DNA from: Candidatus Aminicenantota bacterium
GTDB taxonomy: Bacteria; Acidobacteriota; Aminicenantia; UBA2199
Direction: 5' to 3'
Length of the DNA: 15,237 nucleotides
Assembly: GCA_020355945.1 (NCBI GenBank)
Contig: CP070627.1
Coordinates: 5,548,429 to 5,563,665, forward strand
Of the stretch, positions 1 to 8,800 are shown in pieces. The notes under the pieces are model-generated. The model ran no database searches and had not been told where the DNA came from. It worked only from the letters and a program-made list of their open reading frames with translations. Every line of letters starts with the position of its first letter. Within the stretch, counting starts at the first letter, position 1. The translations under genes were made by a program, and so were the position numbers.

Positions 1-2809
1 ATCGTTTGTGCTGGTTTTCATTCGTTTCCGGTTGTTGGCGCGATATGCTGCGCAATTCGCTTCTCAGCTTCCCATCTTCCCATCTTCCCAACTTCTCAGG
101 TTCCCTCTTTTCACTGGAGGTTGCTCCAATTCGTGTTAATTCGTGTAATTCGTGGGCTTCTGCCTCGCCGAAGGCATTTAAAATCCGCCCGAAGGGCACC
201 TCTTTATCCTGGTCATCCTGATAATCCCAAAAATCATGGTCAAATTTCTCTGCTGTGAGTTCCGGGTTATTTAAATATCCCCTGGCAATACCGTCTCCAC
301 CCACCAGCAGCTCACCGTATACACCTACAGGAACAAAACAATCGTTTTTATCTACAACATAAGCGGTTGAATTGGATATAGGGCTGCCGATGGGGATTCG
401 ATCGGTGTACCTTTGGCAAATACGGAAGGTGGTGGAAAAGGTGGTGTTTTCAGTAGGACCGTACCCGTTGATGACGGTTAACCCGGGAAAACTATCCCTC
501 AGCCGGTTGATATGTGCGGGAGACAACACATCACCGCCAACCAGCAGATTTTTAAGGCCGGTAAAGATCTCAATATCCGCATCCAGCATTTGATTGAAAA
601 GCGGCGAAGTCATCCACATGGTGTTTATCCCATATCTCCGTATCGTCTCTTTTAACTTATCCGGATTCAAAATGACATCCTTGCTCACCAGGTGAAGCGT
701 TAACCCATTTATGAGGGTTCCCCATATCTCAAAGGTGGAGGCATCGAATTCCAATGCGCCGGTCTGCAAAATACTATCGCCTTCTTTAAACTCGATGTAG
801 TTGGTATTCTTCACCAACCTGACAACACTCCTATGCTCCACCATCACACCTTTGGGTCGGCCTGTAGTACCTGATGTATACATAACATAAGCAAGGGCCC
901 CTGATGTGAGCACCCGATTAAGCATGGCAAGTGTGTCCGCGGGTGGCTGTTGCATGTGGCTCCCTGGCGGGGACAGACTATTAAGTGCTGCGGGTTCGGT
1001 AAATTCATCCAGGTAAATCTTCCTACCTTCCCACATTCCCCCCCTTCCTACCTTCCTACCTTCCTCGGATAAGTTGAAAGTGGTCGCCAATATTTTTGTA
1101 TTTACGTCTCCCAGCATGTAGGAAATCCGATCTCCAGGATACTCAGGATCGATGGGCAAATAGGCACCCCCGGATTTTAATATTCCTAATATCCCAATAG
1201 CCATTTCCACACTGCGTTCCACCATGATGCCCACTATGGTGCCCAGTTGAACGCCTTTTTGCCTTAATAAATGGGCCAATTGATCCGACTTCTTATTTAA
1301 CTCTTTGTAAGTAATCGAAATGTTATCTCCTCTCTGTCGTCTGTACACTTTGCCTAGCAAAGCTAAGTTGTCAGGTGTTCTCTCCACCTGTTCCTTGAAT
1401 AATTGGTGGATGGGTTTATCTTTCGGGTATCCTGTTTGTGTATCATTAAAATCATAAAGAATCCGCTTTTTTTCCTTTTCGGTGAGGAGATTGATTTCCG
1501 ATATTTTCTTTCCCGGATTGGACAGTCCGTCGGTTAAAATATTTACCAGTCCCTGGTGAATTCGGTTGATGTCTGATCGGGAAAACCGCTCCACCTGGTA
1601 ATTCCACTCCACCTCTAATACGCCCCGGATATTTTTATTGGAGATATTGAGATGGCCAGTCAGTGAGTTGGGTAAAGACCCGGGGAAAATATACTCATAC
1701 TGAAATTTTTCCCCTTCAACATCCTTATGCCCTACCAGGAACATATCCGTCAAATGCCCGGTATCATACCCTGAAATCTCTTTAAGTTCGGTGGCAAGGA
1801 GATCAAAAGGGTATCTTTGATGGTTTTTTAGGATATAATTCAGACCTTTATGTGCCTTTTCTAACAGGAAGTGAAAACCAGTACTGACCTCAAATTTTAC
1901 CAGGATTGGAAAGGTACTGACAAACATACCCATTATCTTTTTATAGATATCTTCCGCTCTATTGTAACTGGCGCTGCCGATTACAACCTCGTCGCTGCCA
2001 TTGACCCTGGATACATAAATCGAAAGCGCAGTTAATACCAACTTATAAAGCGATGTTTTATGAGCACTGCAGTATTCATGCATCATGGTTCGCAAACTAT
2101 CCGGGATCCTAAGCACCAGGGTATTTGCTTTTATATTATCGGGGTTACCACTCCTGGTATAGAGAGCTGACGACCCGGGCAGGGGAAGCAAGGTGTTATA
2201 CCAGAATTCCCGGTCTTTTTCCACTTGAGGGGATTTTAAATATATCTGCTCATCCGAGATATATTGAAGATAAGAAGGATTAAGTGTATCATCGATGGAT
2301 TTCCCGGCTTTCATGTCCTCATACCCCTGGTCTATCTCTTTGAAAAGGAGAAAACAGGTCCATCCGTCACAAATAATGTGATGGATTTTCATATAATATC
2401 CACTTTCTGATTCGTTGAATTTGATGCAGGTAAAATAGAAAAGGTCACTGTCTATTAAGTTAAAGGGTTTTTGGGTGGTTTTATCGAGCCATTGGCGCAG
2501 GTGAGCCTCGCTGTGCGGGCCGCTGAAATCTATAAAATCCAGTGATACCTCTTTATAAGGAGAAACATACTGAGATGGCTCAAGCTCAAAATTAAACTCC
2601 TTGATTCTTAACCGAAGACCCTCATTTTTCCGAATGACTTTGTTGATGGACCGTGCCAGCAAGTGCAGGTCCAATTTTTCCTGGTACCTTACCATAAATG
2701 TAACATTTGCCCAGCTTTTACCGGGATATTTTTTTTCATCGTAATAAATCCGTTTCTGGGCATGGGTTAACGGATAATAGACCTTTTTATTTGAAGGTAT
2801 TCTTTTCAT
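1..2809 (-). CDS. Nonribosomal peptide synthetase, starter-like C domain then A domain (Val), 3'-truncated by the window edge
   Basis: The gene starts at ATG 2807-2809, 27 bp after the stop of the first NRPS gene on the same strand, so the two are very likely one operon. 936 codons are open to the left edge with no stop. Residues about 8-455 are a condensation domain and 464-936 an incomplete adenylation domain that reaches motif A6 (GYLNNPELTAEKF) but not the A7 motif. The N-terminus MKRIPSNKKVYYPLTHAQKR runs straight into the first C motif, so there is no room for an N-terminal docking domain. The start is supported by the homology beginning directly after it and by a modest ribosome binding site. 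Carrier domain and later modules must lie outside the window. The unusual feature is a repeat-derived insertion of at least 80 residues after A6. Confidence 0.97.
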   Translation of the reverse strand, partial: MKRIPSNKKVYYPLTHAQKRIYYDEKKYPGKSWANVTFMVRYQEKLDLHLLARSINKVIRKNEGLRLRIKEFNFELEPSQYVSPYKEVSLDFIDFSGPHSEAHLRQWLDKTTQKPFNLIDSDLFYFTCIKFNESESGYYMKIHHIICDGWTCFLLFKEIDQGYEDMKAGKSIDDTLNPSYLQYISDEQIYLKSPQVEKDREFWYNTLLPLPGSSALYTRSGNPDNIKANTLVLRIPDSLRTMMHEYCSAHKTSLYKLVLTALSIYVSRVNGSDEVVIGSASYNRAEDIYKKIMGMFVSTFPILVKFEVSTGFHFLLEKAHKGLNYILKNHQRYPFDLLATELKEISGYDTGHLTDMFLVGHKDVEGEKFQYEYIFPGSLPNSLTGHLNISNKNIRGVLEVEWNYQVERFSRSDINRIHQGLVNILTDGLSNPGKKISEINLLTEKEKKRILYDFNDTQTGYPKDKPIHQLFKEQVERTPDNLALLGKVYRRQRGDNISITYKELNKKSDQLAHLLRQKGVQLGTIVGIMVERSVEMAIGILGILKSGGAYLPIDPEYPGDRISYMLGDVNTKILATTFNLSEEGRKVGRGGMWEGRKIYLDEFTEPAALNSLSPPGSHMQQPPADTLAMLNRVLTSGALAYVMYTSGTTGRPKGVMVEHRSVVRLVKNTNYIEFKEGDSILQTGALEFDASTFEIWGTLINGLTLHLVSKDVILNPDKLKETIRRYGINTMWMTSPLFNQMLDADIEIFTGLKNLLVGGDVLSPAHINRLRDSFPGLTVINGYGPTENTTFSTTFRICQRYTDRIPIGSPISNSTAYVVDKNDCFVPVGVYGELLVGGDGIARGYLNNPELTAEKFDHDFWDYQDDQDKEVPFGRILNAFGEAEAHELHELTRIGATSSEKREPEKLGRWEDGKLRSELRSISRQQPETNENQHKR
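68..91. repeat. Octamer tandem repeat (CTTCCCAT), three copies, inside the A4 coding region
   Basis: Three adjacent 8-bp units read CTTCCCAT, CTTCCCAT and CTTCCCAA on the plus strand. They lie in the insertion after A6. Because 8 is not a multiple of 3, successive units are read in different frames. The related octamer CTTCCTAC occurs about 950 bp away in the same domain. Confidence 0.9.
128..155. repeat. Direct repeat of AATTCGTG, three copies, inside the A4 coding region
   Basis: AATTCGTG occurs three times with spacings of 10 and 9 bp, giving AATTCGTGTT, AATTCGTGT, AATTCGTGG on the plus strand. The reverse strand encodes the His-Glu-Leu rich HELHELTRIG. I recognise this AATTCGTG series as a motif met between genes in many unrelated bacterial genomes; here it is translated. 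Confidence 0.9.
206..242. repeat. 9-bp imperfect repeat at the start of the A4 A6-A7 loop
   Basis: Two 9-bp units, CTGGTCATC (209-217) and CTGATAATC (218-226), are followed by the AAATCATGGTC segment that encodes the FDHD side of the loop. The same AAATCATGGTC segment, next to a different pair of 9-bp repeats, is found in A1 near 12495-12505, so A1 and A4 share the base of the loop but not the repeats. Confidence 0.75.
1019..1067. repeat. Octamer tandem repeat (CTTCCTAC), six units, between a2 and a3 of A4
   Basis: Units read CTTCCTAC (1019-1026), CTTCCCAC, ATTCCCCC, CTTCCTAC (1044-1051), CTTCCTAC and CTTCCTCG (to 1067). The coding strand is purine-only for long runs and encodes GRKVGRGGMWEGRK. 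A run of seven C lies at 1038-1044. It belongs to the same octamer family as 68-91. Confidence 0.9.
1445..2782 (-). other. Condensation domain of the second protein, similar to lipo-initiation (starter) C domains
   Basis: The active-site motif is HHIICDG (His143, His144, Asp148). Several stretches differ from the four C domains of the preceding protein and resemble the first C domain of surfactin synthetase SrfAA as I remember it: PLTHAQKRIYY against PLTDAQKRIWY, KNEGLRLRI against RNDAMRLRL, MGMFVSTFP against LGMFVSTVP, and NHQRYPFDLL against RHQKYPYNLL. Such domains attach a fatty acyl group to the first amino acid. This assignment is an inference from remembered sequence; a specialised LCL domain is the alternative. 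As the first domain of its protein it is placed where a starter domain would be. Confidence 0.7.
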
Positions 2810-2836
2810 TGCGGCCTCTGCGATTTCCTATCCCGA
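2810..2836 (-). promoter_or_regulatory. 27-bp intergenic spacer with ribosome binding site of the second gene
   Basis: The spacer lies between the TAA of the first gene and the ATG of the second. On the coding strand AGAGG (2815-2819) sits 5 nt before the ATG, a weak but well-placed Shine-Dalgarno match; an AGGA lies further upstream. There is no room for a promoter plus terminator and no hairpin, so co-transcription is expected. Confidence 0.6.
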
Positions 2837-5800
2837 TTAAAACTCGAAATCACCCTCTGCTATTTTGTACTCATCAGCCGCGGCCAGGCTTAAATCATAG
2901 GAAATGGTAATGTCTTCCAGCTTAACATCCGGTTTTTCTAGCACTGATGAAAGGATTTCTTTGAAGTAGTTTACAAATCGCTGTATGGTTTCTTTTTTAA
3001 AGAGGCAGGTGCTGTAATAAAAGCAAAACTTCAATTGCTTTCCTATTTCCAGGCTAGAGAGAACCAGGTCAAATTTGGTTTGTGTGCTTTCACGGTTATA
3101 AGGGGATACTTTTAGTTCAAACGAATCACCAGGGGAGTCTGTTGAAGATGGCGCTGATTTGTTCGCTTCTCCCACAAAATGGTTAAACACCACATCAAAT
3201 AAAGGATTGCGTGTGATGTCCCTGTGGGCTAATACCTTTCCCACCAGGTCTTCAAATTGATAATCCTGGTTATCAAAGGCGTTCACGGTTCGGCGGCTCA
3301 CATCTTTTAAAAATTCTTTGAAGGTGATATCTCCTTTGGGAGAGTTCCTCAGGGCCAGGGTGTTGACAAACATACCGATGATGGGTTCCAGGTCTGCGTG
3401 CCTGCGGCCGGCTGCTACGGTTCCCACGATAATATCTTCCTGGCCGCTGAGCTTTGCCAGGAATACATTGTACAGGGTAAACAACAAGGTAAACATGGTC
3501 ACTGCTTCGGAAGCGGCTAACTCCCACAATTTCTCCAACTGGTCCACAGGTATCTCAAATCCCTGGCAGCTTCCCTGGAAACTCCTCAGCAAAGGCCTGG
3601 GGAAATCCATAGGCAGTTGCAATACAGGTATTTCCCCTTTAAACTCCTCTTGCCAGAACTCCTCCTGTTTTTTTAACTCACCTGTGTTTAACCGTTGATT
3701 CTGCCATCCTGAAAAATCTTTATATTGGAGTCTTGATGGGGGCAGGTCCTGGCCATTATAAAATAACTCAAACTCTTCCACCAGGATCCGATTGGAAAGC
3801 CCATCAGAAATGATGTGATGTATATCCACCATCAAGATGTGAGTGGCCAATCTTACTCGCAGCAGGGGCGCCAGGGAAAGATTAAACGGACGTATGAAGT
3901 TCTTTATAAGGCTTGCTGCCAGACCTCCCTCTGTATTACTATGTTGCAGAACCTTGTTTTCATTCCAAGATTTTTTCTCCGGAACTTGCGTATTCCTACT
4001 GCAATAATAGGTTGGGGATGCCATCCCCTCTGTGTCCTCTGTGTCCTCTGTGGTTAAATTATAATACTCAATCTCAAATTCCACCTTTTCATGGATCCGC
4101 TGAACCGGTGCTTCGTCAATCATATGAAAGGACGTGCGAAAACTCTCGTGCCGCTGGATCAACTTACGAAATGTCTCTTCCAACCTCTTTTTATCCACTA
4201 CCCCTTCCAGGGTTAATACCAGCGGTGAATTATACCCGGTACTGGTTTCGTCCATCTGCTGGATAAGATATAACCGTTTCTGCGCTGAGGATAATGCATA
4301 TCTATCTCTCTTCTCAGATGGTTCTATAGAAAAATACCTGTCCTGATCACTCCCTGATTTTTTCCTTATAAAGGCAGCCAAAGCCCTGATGTTAGGTGTC
4401 TTGAATACCTCTGCCAGGGGTAGGTTTATATTGAATTCTTTATGGATTTTTGACACCAATTGGGTGGCTTTTAAGGAATGACCGCCTAAATCAAAAAAAC
4501 TCGTACCAATACTTATCTTCCTTCTGTCCACCTGAAGTACCTCTGACCAGATCTGGACCAACTTCTCTTCAACATCATCCCGGGGCGCAATATATTCGTC
4601 TCCCAAACCTTCATAACCAGGCTCTGGCAGCGACCGCCTATCCACCTTGCCATTGGGGGTCACTGGTATCTTATCAATCGGTATAACATAAGAAGGCATC
4701 ATATAATCAGGTAAATGACCGGAAAGAAAATCTTTAACATCAGACAAATCAATCGCTTCTTTTACTACAATATACGCACATAAATACTTCTCACCATTTT
4801 CCTCTTCCTTGTCGATTACAACAGCATCTTTTATTAAATCATGGGTGAATAACTGGCTCTCGATCTCTCCCAATTCAATCCTGAAGCCCCTGATCTTGAC
4901 CTGGGCATCTATCCGACCCAAAAACTCAATATTACTATCCTTCAACCACCGCGCCAGGTCACCGGTTTTGTAGATCTTTTTAGAAATATAGGACCTATAG
5001 GACTTATAGGACCTATTGAACCTGGAGAAAAACTTCTCTGCAGTTAATTCGGGGTTGTTCAAATATCCCCGCGCCACTCCCCTACCTCCGGTACACAACT
5101 CACCGGCGACTCCTATCGGCTGTAACCCCTGATACCTATCCAGGATGTAAACCGTAGAGTTGGCAATGGGACGACCAATGGGAAGGGATTCCTCATACAC
5201 ACCATCAACGGGAAAAAAGGTGGAAAACGTGGTGTTCTCGGTGGGGCCATACATATGAAGAATCGTTAGGTCTTTGTACCTCTTGCGTATCTCATTCACA
5301 TACCGCGGCTTCACCAGGTCACCCCCCACCAGGAAATAACCAAGCCCTCCAAATAAACCAGGACGCTCTGAGGCCAACTGGTCAAACAACTGCGGGATCA
5401 AATGCAAATGTGTCACCCCATGACTATGAACCACCTGTTCAAACTCGCTGCCATCCAAAAGCACCGGCTTATCTACCAACACCAACGCAGCCCCATTTGA
5501 CAACGGGCCCCATATTTCAAAGGTGCTAATATCAAAAGCAATGGAACCCGTGGGTAAAAGACGACCACACTCTCCCCACTTGATAAAATTGGTATTCTTT
5601 ATCAACCGGCCCACATTCTTATGCTCAATCATCACACCTTTGGGCTTGCCACTGGAACCCGATGTATAAATCACATACGCCAACTGATGAGACGTTACAA
5701 ACATCAAAGGCTTTTGTGTACCATACTTTTGCAGCACCCTGGCATCTTCCTGGTATTTATGCTTATGCCTGGACCTGTCCTTTGCTGCTTTCTTATCCAC

Positions 5801-8800
5801 TCTCAAAAGAACATCGTAACGAAACAAGGTTAACTCATTCTCAATGGTATATATTTTCCCGGAAAATTCCACATCATGAATCCCGGGAAACTCCACGGTT
5901 AAATCTTCAAAAAACGAACAGGAGATAAAAAGCTCCTCAGACCAATCGGTTTTGGTGGTATATTTTTTGCCTGCATTGGCCCGTTTGAACTCCTTCATCC
6001 AGCGGATAAGCTCCCCTTTCAAATCCTGGTCCATCACATCACCAATAAACAAAAACCCCTGGTCTGCCATTAAATCCAATACCTGGCAAATCACCCACCG
6101 AAGGTAGTTGTGGCCGTGAAACGATTGGATCACGCTGTTGATAATGACCAGGTCAAAGTTTTTTTCTTCGCTTTTAATTTGAAGGATTTCATGGGCGGGG
6201 AGGCAGGCCAGTTTAATATTTCCATAACCTTCTTGCCGGACTTTCTCCTTATTTTTCTCAATAATCACCCGGGACAGGTCAGTGCCGTAATAGAATCCCA
6301 CCAAAGGGGCGAGGCGGTACATGGTGATACCCGAAGCACATCCGATTTCTAGCACCCGCAACCTTTTATCCAGGAGAGGTTTCAATTTTTTCAATATGTT
6401 GTCGCCGTATTCGTCCATTTCTTCCCGGGAAAAGGGCTGGCCAGTGGTTCCGGTCAACCACCCTCCGCCAGTAATATCATCAGTGGCGGATTCCCCGATA
6501 TACTCCCAGAGTTTTTCGTCCATCAAACCGGATTTCTCCACTTCCTCTTCGCTGTATACATCAGTGCTGTCCAAACATAAAAAGGTATGAAAACCGGGGC
6601 ATTCCCACTGCAAACGGTTCAGGGTTTTGACCTGGTTTTTCCGGGAAATCACGATGTTCACACCCGCATCATTGATAATATCTTTCAGTCGTTCTTCAGG
6701 GTAATCCGGGTCTAGAGGCACGTAAGCACCGCCAGCTTTGAGAATTCCCAAAAGTGACACCAACAGGAGAATAGACCGCTCCATCAATACCCCTACCGCC
6801 TCTTCAGGTTGAATATTTTTCTCAAAATAGAGGTAATTAGCCAATTGATTGGCTTTTTTATCCAATTCTCTGTAAGTGATTGAAATTTCGTTTAAAATTG
6901 GAATTTGCCCTACCAGGGCTACCAGGGCTGTATGATCCGGCGCTTTCTCCACCTGCTCCTCAAATAATCCGGGGATGGTTTTATCTCCCGGATACACCCT
7001 GGCTGTGTTATTAAATTCAAAAAGTACCTGTCTCTTTTCTTCTTCAGAAAGGATATCAATATCTTTCAACTTGATGAAGGGGTCCTTGATCACGGTTTTA
7101 ATGATATTTTTAAAATGGGTTACCAGGCGTTGAATGTTTTCTTGCTTGAATATGGCGGTATAGTACTCGATGTTAACATGAATATCTTCTTTGTCTTCAT
7201 GAATAAAAAATGTCAAATCAAATTTAGAAGTTGTATTCTCATATCGTACATAGGGAAGGTTTTCATCCACCCCAGGCAGTTCGATTACTCCCTTTCCCTT
7301 TTCTCTTTTTCCGATTTTGCCCCCTTCACTTACGCTTCTGAAGTTCTGAACCACCATAGTAACATCAAACAATGGATTCCTGGAGGGGTTTCGCTCAAGT
7401 TCCAGTTTATCAACCAGTTCCTCAAACTGGACATCTTGATTTTCAAAGGCTTTGATACTGTGATCGACGATTTCTTTTAAAAAGGATTCATAGGTTTTTT
7501 CACCTTCCGGATGGTTCCTCATGGCCAGAGTATTGACAAACATGCCTATGATAAGCTGCAGGTCGTCATGGGGCCTTCCGGCTATACCACTACCAATGAC
7601 AATATCTGTCTGACCGGTATATTTATAAAAAAGGGTATTCAACAGGACAAGAATATTCATATACAGGGTAGCTCCATTCCTGGAACCAAGAGCCCTGAAT
7701 TTTACAGCATTTTCTCCTTCCAGCATAAAACTATAAATCCTTCCTACAAAGGTGAATGTTTCTGGCCGCTTATCATCCACAGGCAAATTCAAAGGAGGGA
7801 TTTCTTTTGCATCCCAATACAAGTCAAGCCAGTAATCCTCCTGGGCTTTCATCCACCCACTCCCAATCAAACGATTCTGCCATTGTGAAAAATCTTTATA
7901 TTGAAGCCTCAACCGTTCTAATTCTTCTCCGTTAAGCAGAGCCATCAATTCTTCCGTAATAATCATATGAGATGTCCCATCAAATACGATATGATGGATG
8001 TCTACCATCCAGACATGATGATTGTCCGGCAGTTTGACAATACCGGAACGCAGCAGCGGCACCTGGGAGAGATCAAAAGGATAAACAAAATCATCTTTGA
8101 TCTTCTCGATCCGTGCTGTGATTGTTGAGATATCTCCTACCTCCTCCACCCCTGGAATTTCATAATAATTACTAGAAAATTTCACCTGGTCATGAATCTT
8201 CTGAACTGGCACGTCATTCACCATCTTAAAAGATGTCCTTAAGCTTTCATGCCTGGCAATGAGTGTTTTTAATGCCAGTTCAAGCCTATCCTCCTGTAGA
8301 TCTCTTAAGGGCAAAAACAGGGGCATATTGTAAGCGGTGCTGTTCAAATCCATCTGCTGGAGAAAATAGAGCCGTTTTTGGGCCGAAGATAATCCGTAAT
8401 ATTCTTTTTTTTCCACAGGTACTATACCACCATACTTGCACTGGGGGGCATGCTCGATATATCCGGATAACCCTCTTATGGTTTGTCGATTAAACACCTC
8501 TGCCAGTGGCACTTGAATACCCAATTCTTTATGTATTTTAGCGATTAACACGGTGGCTCTTAACGAATGTCCCCCTAAATCAAAAAAATTAGAATCAATA
8601 CCGATTTCACCTTTTTCCACATGAAGTACCTCAGACCAGATCTGCACCAGCTTCTTTTCAACTGGGTTTCGCGGTGCCGGGTAATTCTCATCTATCCCTT
8701 TGGCACCCGGTTTGGGCAGTGCTTTACGGTCAACCTTTCCATTGGGGGTGAGGGGAATCCTCTCCAACTGTACCACATAGGAGGGGATCATGTAATCAGG

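Larger units (their letters stand above)
1..1420 (-). other. A4: adenylation domain of the second protein, predicted valine, incomplete
   Basis: It begins about residue 464. YTSGTTGRPKGVM is at 644-656, the A4 motif opens at Asp689 (FDASTFEIW), YGPTENTTF and the A6 motif ARGYLNNPELTAEKF follow. The pocket reads DAFWLGGTFK, one Ile/Leu change from the Val code I recall, DAFWIGGTFK, with the final Lys assumed because it lies outside the window. Two repeat-derived insertions are present: one of about 16 residues (582-597) between a2 and a3, and one from residue 857 to the window edge between A6 and A7. Confidence 0.9.
4367..8401 (-). other. Module 3: C3-A3 (interrupted by a methyltransferase)-T4
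   Basis: C3 begins about residue 2278 and has HHIVFDG at His2413, with Phe at the position before the Asp. A3 starts about 2754, is interrupted at about 2903-3154 by a methyltransferase, and resumes before YTSGSSGKPKGVM (3189-3201). Asp3234 opens the A4 motif, followed by YGPTENTT, YKTGDLARW (Tyr3421) and TPNGK (Lys3529). T4 has Ser3586. The pocket reads DIFHLGMTFK. Phe at the third position and TF at the end resemble the Val/Ile group, but the His and Met do not match any code I can name, so the substrate is unassigned. The core after a3 looks more like A4 of the next gene than like A2, whereas the part before it looks like A2. Confidence 0.9.

Noticed and set aside
1019..1067. CRISPR-like array
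   Set aside because: Units are 8-9 bp and directly adjacent with no spacers, and the tract is translated within an A domain.
2810..2836. Terminator or promoter between the two genes
   Set aside because: Only 27 bp, with no hairpin or T-run; a transcription break is unlikely.
2840..2900. Thioesterase at the end of the first protein
   Set aside because: The sequence after C4 is only a short acidic tail; there is no GxSxG motif or hydrolase fold.
3318..3698. Plus-strand open frames such as this 126-codon one, and others of 60-125 codons across the window
   Set aside because: All lie opposite well-conserved NRPS domains on the minus strand and show no recognisable protein features; they are antisense shadows.
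5771..6526. Ketoreductase or epimerase as the inserted domain of A3
   Set aside because: The motifs VLEIGCASG and YGTDLS fit a class I SAM methyltransferase; there is no short-chain dehydrogenase catalytic motif and no second HHxxxDG as an epimerase would have.
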